Below the pieces are notes generated by a model. The model was not told the DNA's origin and made no database searches. It was given only the letters and a program-made list of their open reading frames with translations. Below are positions 29,103 to 38,072 of a stretch of DNA of 64,000 bases, piece after piece. The stretch's first letter is position 1; every line of letters begins with the position of its first letter. Where the stretch lies: contig NZ_FOIE01000002.1 of assembly GCF_900111455.1 (NCBI RefSeq), positions 310,001 to 374,000 of the forward strand, in the 5' to 3' direction. The translations under genes were made by a program, and so were the position numbers. The stretch is from Geodermatophilus poikilotrophus. GTDB taxonomy: Bacteria > Actinomycetota > Actinomycetes > Mycobacteriales > Geodermatophilaceae.

Positions 29103-30763
29103 TGGCTCGTACCGCCACAGCGCCGGGTGTCCCGACCACCGCGCTGGGCAAGGCGGCGCTGGAGGTCGACGACCGTCTGATCGTCGCCGGTCCACTGCGC
29201 CGCACCCTGAACAAGGTCTTCCCCGACCACTGGTCGTTCCTGCTCGGTGAGATCGCGCTCTACGCGTTCGTCATCCTGCTGCTGTCCGGTACGTACCTGA
29301 CCTTCTTCTACGACGCCTCCCTGCGCGAGGTCGTCTACGAGGGCACGTACGCCCCGCTGCGGGGCCTGGAGATGTCGGCGGCGTACGACTCTGCCCTGAA
29401 CCTGTCCTTCGACGTCCGCGGCGGCCTGTTCATGCGTCAGGTCCACCACTGGGCGGCCCTGCTCTTCGTGGCCGCCATCGTGGTGCACCTGCTGCGCATC
29501 TTCTTCACCGGCGCCTTCCGGCGTCCCCGGGAGACCAACTGGCTGATCGGTGTCGGTCTGCTGCTGCTGGCCCTGGGTGAGGGCTTCACCGGCTACTCCC
29601 TGCCCGACGACCTGCTCTCCGGCACGGGCCTGCGCATCGCCTCGGCGATCATCCTGTCCATCCCCGTGGTGGGCACCTGGGTCCACTGGGCGGTCTTCAA
29701 CGGCGACTACGTCGGCGAGTACATCATCGGGCGCTTCTACATCGCCCACGTGCTCATCATCCCGGCGATCCTGCTGGGCCTCATCGCCGTCCACCTGCTG
29801 ATCCTGGTCAAGCAGAAGCACACCCAGTTCCCCGGCCCGGGGCGGACCGAGCACAACGTGGTCGGCAACCGGCTCTTCCCCGCCTTCGCCGCCAAGGCCA
29901 GTGGTCTGTTCTTCATCGTGTTCGGTGTCGTCGCCGCGCTCGGTGGCCTGGTGCAGATCAACCCGGTGTGGCTGTGGGGCCCGTACAACCCGGCCCAGGT
30001 CTCGGCCGCGTCGCAGCCGGACTGGTACATCATGTTCCTCGACGGCTCGACGCGACTGTTCCCGGCGTGGGACATCAACCTGCCCGGCGACTACACGATC
30101 CCGGCGCTGTTCTGGCCGACCGTCGTCATCGCCGGTCTGATCTTCACCGTCCTCGCGCTCTACCCGATGATCGAGCGCAAGCTCACCCGCGACACGGCCT
30201 CCCACCACCTGCTCCAGCGTCCCCGCGACGTCCCGGTGCGGACCTCGCTGGGTGTCATGGCGCTGACCTTCTACGTCGTGCTCATGCTCTCCGGCGCCAA
30301 CGACGTCATCGCCGAGAGGTTCGACATCAGCCTCAACGCGATGACCTGGGCCGGGCGGATCGGCGTGCTGATCCTGCCGCCGATCGCCTACGTGATGACC
30401 TACCGGATCTGCCTCGGTCTGCAGAAGCACGACCGTGAGGTCCTGGAGCACGGCCTCGAGACCGGTGTCATCCGCCGGCTGCCGCACGGTGAGTTCATCG
30501 AGGTGCACCAGCCCCTCGGCCCGGTCGACGAGCACGGCCACAGCCAGCTGGCCTACGGCGGCGCTCCGGTGCCCAAGCGGATGAACCAGGTGGGCGGCGC
30601 CCGCCGGGCCATCCGCGGCTTCTTCAAGCCGATCGAGGAGCCGGCCCAGGTCGAGCTCGAGCAGCGCCGCGACGAGCACGGCCTGGCGGCCGCGGAGTCC
30701 CGGGAGCTCACCACCTCCGGTCGCCCCTCCGACGGTGGCCGGCCGCAGGAGCCGCGCGACTGA
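29102..30763 (+). CDS. qcrB: Cytochrome b subunit of the bcc complex
   Basis: 553 residues. The N-terminal cytochrome b fold holds heme-ligand histidines in [19 protein letters not shown] and in [22 protein letters not shown]. The quinol-site region follows, including [16 protein letters not shown] and [18 protein letters not shown] (the PEWY-type motif appears as PDWY). A long charged actinobacterial C-terminal extension closes the protein. It oxidises menaquinol. The ATG overlaps qcrA by one base (TGATG). It is the target protein of Q203-type inhibitors in mycobacteria. Confidence 0.95.
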   Translation: MARTATAPGVPTTALGKAALEVDDRLIVAGPLRRTLNKVFPDHWSFLLGEIALYAFVILLLSGTYLTFFYDASLREVVYEGTYAPLRGLEMSAAYDSALNLSFDVRGGLFMRQVHHWAALLFVAAIVVHLLRIFFTGAFRRPRETNWLIGVGLLLLALGEGFTGYSLPDDLLSGTGLRIASAIILSIPVVGTWVHWAVFNGDYVGEYIIGRFYIAHVLIIPAILLGLIAVHLLILVKQKHTQFPGPGRTEHNVVGNRLFPAFAAKASGLFFIVFGVVAALGGLVQINPVWLWGPYNPAQVSAASQPDWYIMFLDGSTRLFPAWDINLPGDYTIPALFWPTVVIAGLIFTVLALYPMIERKLTRDTASHHLLQRPRDVPVRTSLGVMALTFYVVLMLSGANDVIAERFDISLNAMTWAGRIGVLILPPIAYVMTYRICLGLQKHDREVLEHGLETGVIRRLPHGEFIEVHQPLGPVDEHGHSQLAYGGAPVPKRMNQVGGARRAIRGFFKPIEEPAQVELEQRRDEHGLAAAESRELTTSGRPSDGGRPQEPRD

Positions 30764-30776
30764 AGAAGGACCCCCT

Positions 30777-30811
30777 GCAGGGCCCCGACGGAGTTCCCGT
30801 CGGGGCCCTGC
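30777..30811 (+). terminator. qcrB terminator, perfect 15-bp stem
   Basis: GCAGGGCCCCGACGG (30777-30791) and CCGTCGGGGCCCTGC (30797-30811) pair exactly around a 5-nt loop, 14 nt after qcrB. It is preceded by GAAGGACCCCC, the sequence that also flanks type A elements. Confidence 0.8.
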
Positions 30812-31373
30812 TGCGTTCCGGGGTTCCACTGCCCAGCACGCCGACGCCGCCGACCACCCTCCCCTCCATCGGCGCCGTCCGGCGGAGACGCCAGCGGACG
30901 GCGTGGCCCTCCCCCGCACGCGAGGAGCGCTCCCCAGGGGACGTGCCCGGACCCAGCGCACCGTGGGCCTGCCCGGCGCCGTCACGACGGGCGGTCCAGC
31001 CGTCGCGACGCACCGCTCTGTGCGCCGCCGGTCGGGCACACCACCGACGTCACGACGTCGTGTCGACGACCAGGACCACGCCGAGGGGTGATCCGAGCGC
31101 CCCGGCCCCGACGCCGTGGCCGTCGGCGGGTCGGGGTGGCCCACCGGGGGTGCGCACGCCCCCGGTCCGCCTCTTCCCCCGTGGCCGGCGAGCGGTCCGG
31201 CGGGAGGGTCCGTTCCACGGGCCGGTGCCCAGCCGTCCCGCGGGCCGCTGAGCGCATCGGTGGGCCGGTGCGCCCCCAGGGGCCCGGGTCGGCGTCGCGC
31301 ACGCTGGAGCAGCCCCTCAGAGGCCAGGACGTGCGGCCCGCCCGAGGTGAGGGCCCGGCGGTCCCGGACACGA
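30812..31373. other. Intergenic stretch without a supported gene
   Basis: About 560 bp between the qcrB and ctaF terminators. No frame in it has recognisable protein features or a convincing start. The only ordered signal is the perfect 12-bp palindrome CACGACGTCGTG at 31051-31062. Mycobacteria carry other genes here, so it may be a decayed remnant. Confidence 0.5.
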
Positions 31374-31411
31374 CGAGGGCCCCTCCCCGCCGAAGCGGAG
31401 AGGGGCCCTCG
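31374..31411. terminator. Terminator of the ctaC-ctaF operon
   Basis: CGAGGGCCCCTC (31374-31385) pairs exactly with GAGGGGCCCTCG (31400-31411) around a 14-nt loop, 15 nt beyond the ctaF stop on the minus strand. Confidence 0.75.
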
Positions 31412-31426
31412 AGGTCGAGCGGGGAC

Positions 31427-31828
31427 TCAGCCCTGCGCGTTCTGGCCCACGTAGTACTCGAAGAGCAGCCCGCCGATGGTGACCAGCAGCGCGACACCCG
31501 CGAGCAGGATCAGCCAGGTGTAGAAGAACGCCAGCGCCAGGCCCATCAGGCCGGCCGACAGCGCGATGCCGAAGGGCCAGTAGCTGCCGGGGCTGAAGAA
31601 GCCCAGCTCGCCCGCGCCGTCGGCGATGTCGGCGTCCTTGCGGTCCTCCGGACGGGCGTCGATGCGCCGCGAGACGAACCAGAAGAAGCCGCCGACCAGG
31701 AACGTCAGCCCGCCGGAGAGGACGAGGGCCGTCGTGCCGATCGGCTCACGGGACCAGACGCCGTAGACGGTGGCCATCACGAGGCAGAAGACGCCGATGA
31801 CGTTGAAGATGAGCGCTTCGACCTTCAC
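31427..31828 (-). CDS. ctaF: Cytochrome c oxidase subunit IV, actinobacterial type
   Basis: 133 residues, four membrane helices in two pairs: VEALIFNVIGVFCLVMATVYG with ALVLSGGLTFLVGGFFWFV, then FGIALSAGLMGLALAFF with LLAGVALLVTIGGLLFEYYVG. The GFFSPGSYWPF loop is characteristic. It is a small structural subunit of the aa3 oxidase specific to actinobacteria. GTG start with AGGAGG upstream; 45 nt separate it from ctaC, so the two form one transcript. Confidence 0.93.
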   Translation of the reverse strand: MKVEALIFNVIGVFCLVMATVYGVWSREPIGTTALVLSGGLTFLVGGFFWFVSRRIDARPEDRKDADIADGAGELGFFSPGSYWPFGIALSAGLMGLALAFFYTWLILLAGVALLVTIGGLLFEYYVGQNAQG

Positions 31829-31873
31829 GGCCGTCCCTCCTGCGTGGTCTGCGGATCGCGGGTGGTGGACACG

Positions 31874-32767
31874 TCAGCCGTCGGCCCGCTGCAGGTCGTC
31901 GATCAGGTCGAACGGCGCGGTGCTGGTCGCCGCGCCCGGCTGACCGATGCTCTCCAGCGCGTCGTAGGTGTTCAGGCCCGACTCGCGCGCGGCCAGGTAG
32001 GCGTCGTAGTCGGCCGACGAGACCGCCCGCACCTCGAAGTTCATGTAGGCGTGGTAGGTGCCGCAGAGCTCGGCGCAGCGGCCCACGAAGGCACCCTCCT
32101 CGCGGACGGTCACCTCGAAGACGTTGTCCCGGCCGTTCTCGTTGCCCGGGATGACGTCGAGCTTGAAGAGGAACTCCGGCACCCAGAACGAGTGGATGAC
32201 GTCGGCCGAGGCCACCTCGAAGCGGACGGTCTCGTCGGTCGGCACCACGAGGATCGGGATCTCCTCGCTGTTCCCGACCGTGTTGATCGGCTCGCCGTCG
32301 GCCCCCGTGGTCTCCGGGTAGACGAACTGCCAGTTCCACTTGAAGGCGTTGACCGCGATGGTCACGTCGGGGTCGGCACTGCGCTCCTGCACCCGGTTCT
32401 GCACCACCACGGTGAAGAAGAACAGCCCGGCGATGATCAGGAACGGGATGATCGTGTAGACGATCTCGAGCGGCAGGTTGTACGCCGTCTGCTTGGGCAG
32501 CTCGTCGCCGCGCTTGCGGTGCATGACGACCGACCAGCCGATGAGCCCCCAGACCGCGAAACCGACGATCAGGGCCGCGATGACGGACCAGATCCACAGG
32601 GTCCGCATCTCGTAGGCCTCGTCGGTGATCCCGTCGGGCCAGCCCCAGCGCCAGAACTCGTTGTTCGGGGTGCACCCGGTCAGGGCGAGCACTCCCAGGA
32701 GACCGAGCGCGGCGACCCGCGCGAGCCTGCTGCCTCGAGCCACTGCTCGCTGCCTCCTCGTCCTCAT
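31874..32767 (-). CDS. ctaC: Cytochrome c oxidase subunit II
   Basis: 297 residues. A lipoprotein-type signal with lipobox LTGC (Cys32) is followed by two helices (LWIWSVIAALIVGFAVWGLIGW and IVYTIIPFLIIAGLFFFTVVV) and a periplasmic cupredoxin domain. CuA ligands lie in HSFWVPEF and CAELCGTYHAYM. It receives electrons from QcrC. The catalytic subunit gene ctaD is not in the window, as in mycobacteria. A TAGTCT hexamer about 81 nt upstream may be the promoter. Confidence 0.94.
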   Translation of the reverse strand: MRTRRQRAVARGSRLARVAALGLLGVLALTGCTPNNEFWRWGWPDGITDEAYEMRTLWIWSVIAALIVGFAVWGLIGWSVVMHRKRGDELPKQTAYNLPLEIVYTIIPFLIIAGLFFFTVVVQNRVQERSADPDVTIAVNAFKWNWQFVYPETTGADGEPINTVGNSEEIPILVVPTDETVRFEVASADVIHSFWVPEFLFKLDVIPGNENGRDNVFEVTVREEGAFVGRCAELCGTYHAYMNFEVRAVSSADYDAYLAARESGLNTYDALESIGQPGAATSTAPFDLIDDLQRADG

Positions 32768-32848
32768 CCGGCACGCCGGACGGTCTTCCTGGCCGGCCGT
32801 CAGCCGGTGCCCGGCGAACGGCGCCTGTGCCGACCACAGTCTGCGGCG

Positions 32849-32854
32849 AGACTA
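32849..32854 (-). promoter_or_regulatory. Candidate -10 hexamer of ctaC-ctaF
   Basis: TAGTCT on the minus strand, 81 nt upstream of the ctaC ATG. Confidence 0.35.
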
Positions 32855-33018
32855 GCCGACCCCGCACGGCGGCCGACCACCGGAGACACGGCACGGGCGG
32901 GTCGGGTCGCCGGGCGGCCCGACGAGGGCCCGGCGGTCCGCGCCGGACGGCGGCCGGGACCCGGCGGCGGCACGGTGAGCCCCCTCACCGGCGTCCCCTC
33001 CACGGGGGTACCTCCGGT

Positions 33019-33024
33019 TACAGT
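33019..33024 (+). promoter_or_regulatory. -10 hexamer of the small membrane protein gene (leaderless)
   Basis: TACAGT, 7 nt before the GTG at 33032. Confidence 0.5.
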
Positions 33025-33031
33025 CGGGGCC

Positions 33032-33397
33032 GTGTTCTCCCGGCTGCTGACACCCAAGTGGGTGCTCCTGCACCTGGTGGTGGCCGCCCTCTTCGTGGCC
33101 ACCTTCTTCCTCGGGTACTGGCAGCTGTCCAAGGCCGAGGCCGGCGGCGGCGCGGTGAACTGGAGCTACGCCCTGCAGTGGCCCCTGTACGGGTTCATGG
33201 GTCTGGGCTTCTACGTGAAGATGTGCCTCGACGAGGTCCGTCGCGACCCCGACGAGGACGAGCCGGGCAGCGACCTGGTGCTCTACCAGCGGCCGCGCAT
33301 CGACACCACCGGCGACCCGGAGCTGGCCGCCTACAACGCCCACCTCGCCGAGCTCAACGAGCGGGCGCTGCGGCAGCGGGCCGAGCATGGCCGCTGA
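33032..33397 (+). CDS. Conserved small membrane protein
   Basis: 121 residues. The N-terminal helix VLLHLVVAALFVATFFLGYWQL has the look of SURF1-type first helices. A second hydrophobic stretch is WPLYGFMGLGFYVKM. A charged cytoplasmic tail with DPDEDEPGSDLVLYQRPR and an AYNAHLAELNERA helix follows. It is widespread in actinobacteria before DUF3817 genes. Its place beside the oxidase genes suggests an oxidase-related role, but this is inference. The start is set by TACAGT 7 nt upstream. Confidence 0.78.
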   Translation: MFSRLLTPKWVLLHLVVAALFVATFFLGYWQLSKAEAGGGAVNWSYALQWPLYGFMGLGFYVKMCLDEVRRDPDEDEPGSDLVLYQRPRIDTTGDPELAAYNAHLAELNERALRQRAEHGR

Positions 33398-33758
33398 ACC
33401 GACGACGGCGTCGCGGCTGCCCCGCGCGCTCGCCCGCCGGGTCGGTCGGGACGTCCCCGCCGCGCTGACCCGCTACCGGGTGATGGCCTGGATCGTGGGC
33501 GTCCTGCTCATCGCGCTGGTCCTGGTGGCCGTCCCCCTGAAGTACCTCGCCGGCATCGAGGGCCCGGTCACCGTCCTCGGCACCCTGCACGGCTGGCTGT
33601 ACTTCGTCTTCTTCCTGACCGCCTGCGACCTCGCCCTGCGCGCCTCCTGGACGTTGCGGGGCGCGCTTCTCACCCTGGTGGCAGGCACCGTTCCGATCCT
33701 GTCCTTCGTGGCCGAGCGCAACGCCACGCGCAAGACCCGCGCCGGCGCTCGCGTCTGA
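33387..33758 (+). CDS. DUF3817 integral membrane protein
   Basis: 123 residues with three hydrophobic helices: RVMAWIVGVLLIALVLVAVPL, VLGTLHGWLYFVFFLTACDLAL, and TLRGALLTLVAGTVPILSFVAE. GTLHGWLYFVF is the DUF3817 hallmark. The ATG overlaps the previous gene by 11 bp. The function is unknown; the family is a conserved actinobacterial envelope protein. Confidence 0.85.
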   Translation: MAAEPTTASRLPRALARRVGRDVPAALTRYRVMAWIVGVLLIALVLVAVPLKYLAGIEGPVTVLGTLHGWLYFVFFLTACDLALRASWTLRGALLTLVAGTVPILSFVAERNATRKTRAGARV

Positions 33759-33810
33759 CCCTGCCGCGGCCACTCCGCCGGCACACCACGACCCCCGGAG
33801 AACCACGCCC

Positions 33811-35742
33811 ATGTGCGGCCTGCTCGCCTACCTGTCCACCGACGCCGACCGCGTCGACGACACCCGCGTCAAGGAGGTGCGCGAGGCGCTGCACTGCCTG
33901 CGCCACCGCGGCCCCGACGAGACCCAGGTCTGGAACGACGCGCGGGTGGCCTTCGGCTTCAACCGGCTGGCCTTCATCGACATCGAGCACAGCCACCAGC
34001 CGATGCCCTACGCCGACGGGCGCTACCGGATCGTCTTCAACGGCGAGATCTACAACTACGTCGAGCTGCGCCAGGAGCTCGCCGCCCTCGGCGCGCAGTT
34101 CGCCACCGAGGGCGACACCGAGGCGATCGTCGCCGGCTACCACCACTGGGGTCAGGACGTCGTCCGGCGGCTGCGCGGCATGTTCGCCTTCGTCATCTGG
34201 GACACCCGGACCGGCACGGCGTTCGGCGCCCGCGATCCCTTCGGCATCAAGCCGTTGTTCACCGCCCGTCTCGCCGACGGCGCGCTGGTCTTCAGCTCCG
34301 AGAAGAAGGCGCTGCTGGAGATGCTCGGCGGCAGCGAGGCCGCGGGCGGCGTCGACTCCGCCTCGCTGCAGCACTACCTGACGCTGCAGTACGTCCCCGA
34401 GCCCGCGACGCTGCACCGCGGCATCCGGCGGATCGAGAGCGGCACGAGCTTCACCGTGGTGGACGGCGAGCTGCACACCAGCCGCTACTTCCACCCGACC
34501 TTCCCCGTCCGGCCGGTCGCCGCGGACGAGCAGCAGGGCCTCTACGACCGGATCGCCGAGGTCCTCGACGACTCGGTGCGCGTGCACATGCGCGCCGACG
34601 TCACCGTCGGGTCGTTCCTCTCCGGCGGCATCGACTCCACCGCCATCGCGGCGCTGGCCAAGCGGTACAACCCCGACCTGATGACCTTCACGGTCGGCTT
34701 CGAGCGCGAGGGCTACTCGGAGGTCGACGTCGCCGCGGAGTCGGCGGCCGCGATCGGTGTCGAGCACGTGACCAAGGTGGTCACCCCCGAGGAGTTCGCC
34801 GAGTCGATCCCGCTGGTCGTCTGGTACCTCGACGACCCGGTCGCCGACCCCGCGCTCGTGCCGCTGTACTTCGTCGCCCGCGAGGCGCGCAAGCACGTGA
34901 AGGTGGTGCTCTCCGGCGAGGGCGCCGACGAGCTGTTCGGCGGCTACAACATCTACCGCGAGCCGCTGTCGCTGGCGGCGTTCGACAAGCTGCCCGGGGG
35001 CATCCGCCGGGCGCTGGGCGCGCTGTCGGCGCGGCTGCCCGACGGCATGCGCGGCAAGGACCTGCTGCGCCGCGGCTCCATCCCGCTCGAGCAGCGGTAC
35101 TACGGGAACGCCCGGATCTTCCGGGACGACGAGCTCGGCTTCCTCGAGCGCCGCGACCCCGACCTGTCCCACGTCACCGTGACCCGCGAGCTCTACGAGC
35201 GGACGCGGGCCGCGGGCTACGACGACGTGACCGCCATGCAGTACGTCGACCTGTTCACCTGGCTGCGCGGGGACATCCTGGTCAAGGCCGACAAGATGAC
35301 CATGGCCAACTCGCTGGAGCTGCGGGTGCCCTTCCTCGACCCCGAGGTGTTCGCCGTCGCCGGCACGCTGCCGGTCGACCAGCGGGTCACCAGGGAGACG
35401 ACGAAGTACGCGCTGCGCCGCGCGCTGGAGCAGATCGTGCCCCCGCACGTGCTCAACCGGCGCAAGCTCGGCTTCCCCGTCCCCACCCGGCACTGGCTGG
35501 CCGAGGACCTGCACGACTGGGCGCGGAACACCATCGAGGAGAGCCAGACCGACGAGTGGCTCGACCGGCGTCAGGTCCTCTGGATGCTCGACGCCCACCG
35601 GGACAACCAGCGGGCCGGCTCTCCGGTCGACCTCTCCCGCAAGCTCTGGACGCTGCTGGTGTTCATGGTCTGGCACGGCGTGTTCGTCGAGCAGCGGATC
35701 AAGCCCGAGGTCCCCGAGACCGTCTACCCCGTCCGGTTGTAG
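33811..35742 (+). CDS. asnB: Asparagine synthase (glutamine-hydrolysing)
   Basis: 643 residues. The nucleophile Cys2 begins the class II glutaminase domain (MCGLLAYLS; RHRGPDETQ; FNGEIYNYVELR; GDTEAIVAGYHHWG). The synthetase domain has the PPi loop SGGIDSTAIAAL and GEGADELFGGYN. It makes asparagine from aspartate, glutamine and ATP; AsnB of this clade (Rv2201) also affects peptidoglycan amidation and antibiotic tolerance in mycobacteria. The ATG has CCCCGGAG upstream. Confidence 0.94.
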   Translation: MCGLLAYLSTDADRVDDTRVKEVREALHCLRHRGPDETQVWNDARVAFGFNRLAFIDIEHSHQPMPYADGRYRIVFNGEIYNYVELRQELAALGAQFATEGDTEAIVAGYHHWGQDVVRRLRGMFAFVIWDTRTGTAFGARDPFGIKPLFTARLADGALVFSSEKKALLEMLGGSEAAGGVDSASLQHYLTLQYVPEPATLHRGIRRIESGTSFTVVDGELHTSRYFHPTFPVRPVAADEQQGLYDRIAEVLDDSVRVHMRADVTVGSFLSGGIDSTAIAALAKRYNPDLMTFTVGFEREGYSEVDVAAESAAAIGVEHVTKVVTPEEFAESIPLVVWYLDDPVADPALVPLYFVAREARKHVKVVLSGEGADELFGGYNIYREPLSLAAFDKLPGGIRRALGALSARLPDGMRGKDLLRRGSIPLEQRYYGNARIFRDDELGFLERRDPDLSHVTVTRELYERTRAAGYDDVTAMQYVDLFTWLRGDILVKADKMTMANSLELRVPFLDPEVFAVAGTLPVDQRVTRETTKYALRRALEQIVPPHVLNRRKLGFPVPTRHWLAEDLHDWARNTIEESQTDEWLDRRQVLWMLDAHRDNQRAGSPVDLSRKLWTLLVFMVWHGVFVEQRIKPEVPETVYPVRL

Positions 35743-35755
35743 CCGGACAGGACGA

Positions 35756-35797
35756 ACGAAGGCCCGGTTCCTCCCGCGGGAGGAACCGGGCCTTCGT
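35756..35797. terminator. asnB terminator, 42-bp perfect palindrome
   Basis: ACGAAGGCCCGGTTCCTCCC is followed by GC and then its exact complement, giving 21-bp arms with no spacer in DNA. It lies 13 nt after the asnB stop. Confidence 0.85.
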
Positions 35798-35818
35798 CGT
35801 GTCCGCGGTGCCGCGGGC

Positions 35819-35919
35819 GGCCCCTCTGCAGGACCCCGCCGCCGGCCCCGTCCAGAGGCTCGTCCCGAGCCTGCGAGAGAGGTGGACGGGGTCCTTCCAC
35901 GGTGGGAGCAGAGGGGTCC
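35819..35919 (+). repeat. Type A element interrupted by a nested type B element
   Basis: Outer stem GGCCCCTCTGC (35819-35829) / GCAGAGGGGTCC (35908-35919), inner CCCGCC and GGTGGG. Inside it, in place of the usual centre, lies a complete type B element at 35844-35894 with stem GGCCCCGTCC / GGACGGGGTCC. It ends 4 nt before the erpA stop codon. Confidence 0.65.
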
Positions 35920-35923
35920 TTCG

Positions 35924-36271
35924 TCAGCTGAAGCTGTCGCCGCAGGCGCAGGAGCCGGTCGCGTTCGGGTTGTCGATCGTGAAGCCCTGCTTCTCGATCG
36001 TGTCCACGAAGTCGATCACGGCGCCGCCGAGGTAGGGACCGCTCATCCGGTCGACGATGACCTCGACGCCACCGAAGTCGTAGGTCTGGTCGCCGTCGAG
36101 GAACCGCTCGTCGAAGAAGAGCTGGTAGCGCAGGCCCGAGCATCCGCCGGGCTGGACGGCGATGCGCAGGCGGAGGTCGTCGCGGCCCTCCTGGTCGAGC
36201 AGCGTCTTGACCTTCGCGGCAGCCGGGTCGCTGAGGATGACGCCGGTGGCCGTGGTGTCCTGCACCGTCAT
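35924..36271 (-). CDS. erpA: HesB/IscA-type iron-sulfur cluster insertion protein
   Basis: 115 residues with the three conserved cysteines of A-type carriers: Cys44 in PGGCSGLRY, and Cys108 and Cys110 in GSCACGDSF. It delivers [4Fe-4S] or [2Fe-2S] clusters to apoproteins; the window encodes likely clients (LipA, Rieske QcrA). ATG preceded by GGGAGGACTTCCAAC. A TACAGT hexamer lies about 83 nt upstream. The M. tuberculosis equivalent is Rv2204c. Confidence 0.92.
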   Translation of the reverse strand: MTVQDTTATGVILSDPAAAKVKTLLDQEGRDDLRLRIAVQPGGCSGLRYQLFFDERFLDGDQTYDFGGVEVIVDRMSGPYLGGAVIDFVDTIEKQGFTIDNPNATGSCACGDSFS

Positions 36272-36354
36272 GTTGGAAGTCCTCCCACGTTCGAGGGTGC
36301 CTGCTGCGGCACGTCCTGCAGCAGGCCAACACCGCCGCAGCGGAGCCTCTTCCC

Positions 36355-36360
36355 ACTGTA
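36355..36360 (-). promoter_or_regulatory. Candidate -10 hexamer of erpA
   Basis: TACAGT on the minus strand, 83 nt before the erpA ATG. Confidence 0.4.
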
Positions 36361-36404
36361 CGGCGTCCGGGGCCGCACGGACCGGGATCGGCCGAGGTCA
36401 CACG

Positions 36405-36410
36405 TAGACT
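36405..36410 (+). promoter_or_regulatory. -10 hexamer of the DUF3043 gene (leaderless)
   Basis: TAGACT, 7 nt before the GTG at 36418. Confidence 0.55.
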
Positions 36411-36417
36411 CGCAGCC

Positions 36418-37026
36418 GTGAAGCTCCGCCTGCCCGGGCGCCGCGACCGCACCCAGGCCGCCCCCGACCCCGACGTCGACCCGACCACGCAGCTGGTGAA
36501 GGCGGGCGGCAAGGGTCGGCCGACACCCAAGCGCCACGAGGCCCAGGGGCGCCGTCCCGGCCCGCCCCCGCCGCCGCCGACCACCCGCAAGGAGGCCTAC
36601 AAGCGGATGCGCGAGCAGCAGGCGGCCGGCCGCGGCACCGCCCGCGCCGCCGCCGCGCGGGGCGACCAGGACCACCTGCCCGCCCGCGACCGCGGGCCGG
36701 TCCGCAAGCTGGTCCGGGACGTGGTCGACTCCCGCCGCAACGCCGGCAGCTTCTTCCTGTTCGTCGCCGCGCTGGTGCTGGTGGGCAACTTCGTGCCGAA
36801 CGAGCAGGTGCGCAGCTACACCGTCGCCCTCTGGCTGGTCTTCTTCCTGCTGATCATCGCCGACTCGATCTTCCTGGGTCGGCGGATCAAGAAGACGGTG
36901 CTCGAGCGCTTCCCGAAGCAGGACCACAGGATGAAGGGCCTGGTCTGGTACGGCATCAGCCGGGCCACCATGGTCCGCCGCTGGCGCTTCCCGAAGCCCG
37001 AGGTGCCGCTGGGCGCCCAGGTGTAA
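36418..37026 (+). CDS. DUF3043 membrane protein
   Basis: 202 residues. A basic, Pro-rich N-terminal cytoplasmic region contains GKGRPTPKRHEAQ, the DUF3043 signature. It is followed by TTRKEAYKRMREQQ and two membrane helices (NAGSFFLFVAALVLVGNFV and TVALWLVFFLLIIADSIFLG), then a basic tail. The function is unknown; it is conserved across actinobacteria. The start is set by TAGACT 7 nt upstream, divergent from erpA. Confidence 0.88.
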   Translation: MKLRLPGRRDRTQAAPDPDVDPTTQLVKAGGKGRPTPKRHEAQGRRPGPPPPPPTTRKEAYKRMREQQAAGRGTARAAAARGDQDHLPARDRGPVRKLVRDVVDSRRNAGSFFLFVAALVLVGNFVPNEQVRSYTVALWLVFFLLIIADSIFLGRRIKKTVLERFPKQDHRMKGLVWYGISRATMVRRWRFPKPEVPLGAQV

Positions 37027-37030
37027 GCGC

Positions 37031-37055
37031 CCGGACGGCCGGTCCGGTCGTCCGG
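37031..37055. terminator. Short hairpin between DUF3043 and aldo/keto reductase genes
   Basis: CCGGACG (37031-37037) pairs with CGTCCGG (37049-37055), 5 nt after the DUF3043 stop and just before the next promoter. Confidence 0.35.
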
Positions 37056-37058
37056 GGC

Positions 37059-37064
37059 TAGCGT
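37059..37064 (+). promoter_or_regulatory. -10 hexamer of the aldo/keto reductase gene (leaderless)
   Basis: TAGCGT, 8 nt before the GTG at 37073. Confidence 0.5.
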
Positions 37065-37072
37065 CGGGTGGC

Positions 37073-38056
37073 GTGGAATCCCGACGCCTGGGCCGCTCCG
37101 GCCTGAACACCTCCGCGATCGCCTACGGCAACTGGCTGACCCACGGCGGCCAGGTCGAGGAGGACGCCGCGCACGCCTGCGTCCGCGCCGCCCTCGACGC
37201 CGGCATCACGACCTTCGACACCGCCGACGTCTACGCCGGCACCCGGGCCGAGTCCGTCCTCGGCCGTGCCCTGGCGGGCCGGCGCCGGGAGGGACTGGAG
37301 GTCTTCACCAAGGTCTACTGGCCGACGGGCCCGGGCCACAACGACCGCGGGTTGTCCCGCAAGCACATCACCGAGAGCTGCCACGCGTCGCTGCGGCGGC
37401 TGCAGACGGACTACGTCGACCTCTACCAGGCGCACCGCTACGACCCGACGGTGCCGCTGGAGGAGACGATGACCGCCTTCGCCGACCTGGTCCGGGCCGG
37501 CAAGGTGCTCTACGTCGGCGTCTCGGAGTGGAACGCCGAGGAGATCACCGCCGGTGCCGCGCTCGCCCGGGACCTCGGCGTCCAGCTGATCAGCAACCAG
37601 CCGCAGTACTCGATGCTCTGGCGGGTCATCGAGGACGAGGTCGTGCCCACCTGCGAGAAGGAGGGGTTGTCGCAGATCGTCTGGTCACCGCTGGCCCAGG
37701 GCGTCCTCACCGGCAAGTACCTGCCCGGCCAGCAGCCGCCGGCCGACAGCCGGGGCGGGCACACGGAGGCCGGCGGGTCGATGCGGCGCTTCCTGCGCGA
37801 CGACGTCCTCACCCGGGTGCAGGACCTGCGGTCGATCGCCGGGGACCTCGGCCTGTCCATGGCGCAGCTGTCCATCGCCTGGGTGCTGCAGAACCCGAAC
37901 GTGGCGGCGGCGATCATCGGCGCGACCCGCCCCGAGCAGGTGCAGGACAACGCGGCGGCGGCGGGCGTGACCCTCGACGCCGACGTCCTGTCCCGCATCG
38001 ACGAGGTCCTCGGCGGCGTCGTCGAGCGCGACCCCGCCAAGACCGCCCGCGGCTGA
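37073..38056 (+). CDS. Aldo/keto reductase (KCNAB/YghZ-like)
   Basis: 327-residue TIM-barrel NADPH-dependent reductase. The catalytic tetrad is recognisable: Asp in FDTADVYAGTRAES with its Tyr, Lys in VFTKVYWPTG, and His in LYQAHRYDP. The NADPH-binding segment IIGATRPEQVQDN is near the end. GPGHNDRGLSRKHI and the voltage-gated K-channel beta-like spacing place it in the AKR KCNAB group. The substrate is unknown, probably an aldehyde or methylglyoxal. GTG start after TAGCGT. Confidence 0.9.
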   Translation: MESRRLGRSGLNTSAIAYGNWLTHGGQVEEDAAHACVRAALDAGITTFDTADVYAGTRAESVLGRALAGRRREGLEVFTKVYWPTGPGHNDRGLSRKHITESCHASLRRLQTDYVDLYQAHRYDPTVPLEETMTAFADLVRAGKVLYVGVSEWNAEEITAGAALARDLGVQLISNQPQYSMLWRVIEDEVVPTCEKEGLSQIVWSPLAQGVLTGKYLPGQQPPADSRGGHTEAGGSMRRFLRDDVLTRVQDLRSIAGDLGLSMAQLSIAWVLQNPNVAAAIIGATRPEQVQDNAAAAGVTLDADVLSRIDEVLGGVVERDPAKTARG

Positions 38057-38072
38057 AGACCCCACGGGAGGT

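Noticed and set aside
30735..31253. Small genes between qcrB and ctaF
   Set aside because: Frames are short, Arg/Pro-rich and lack start context; no family recognised.
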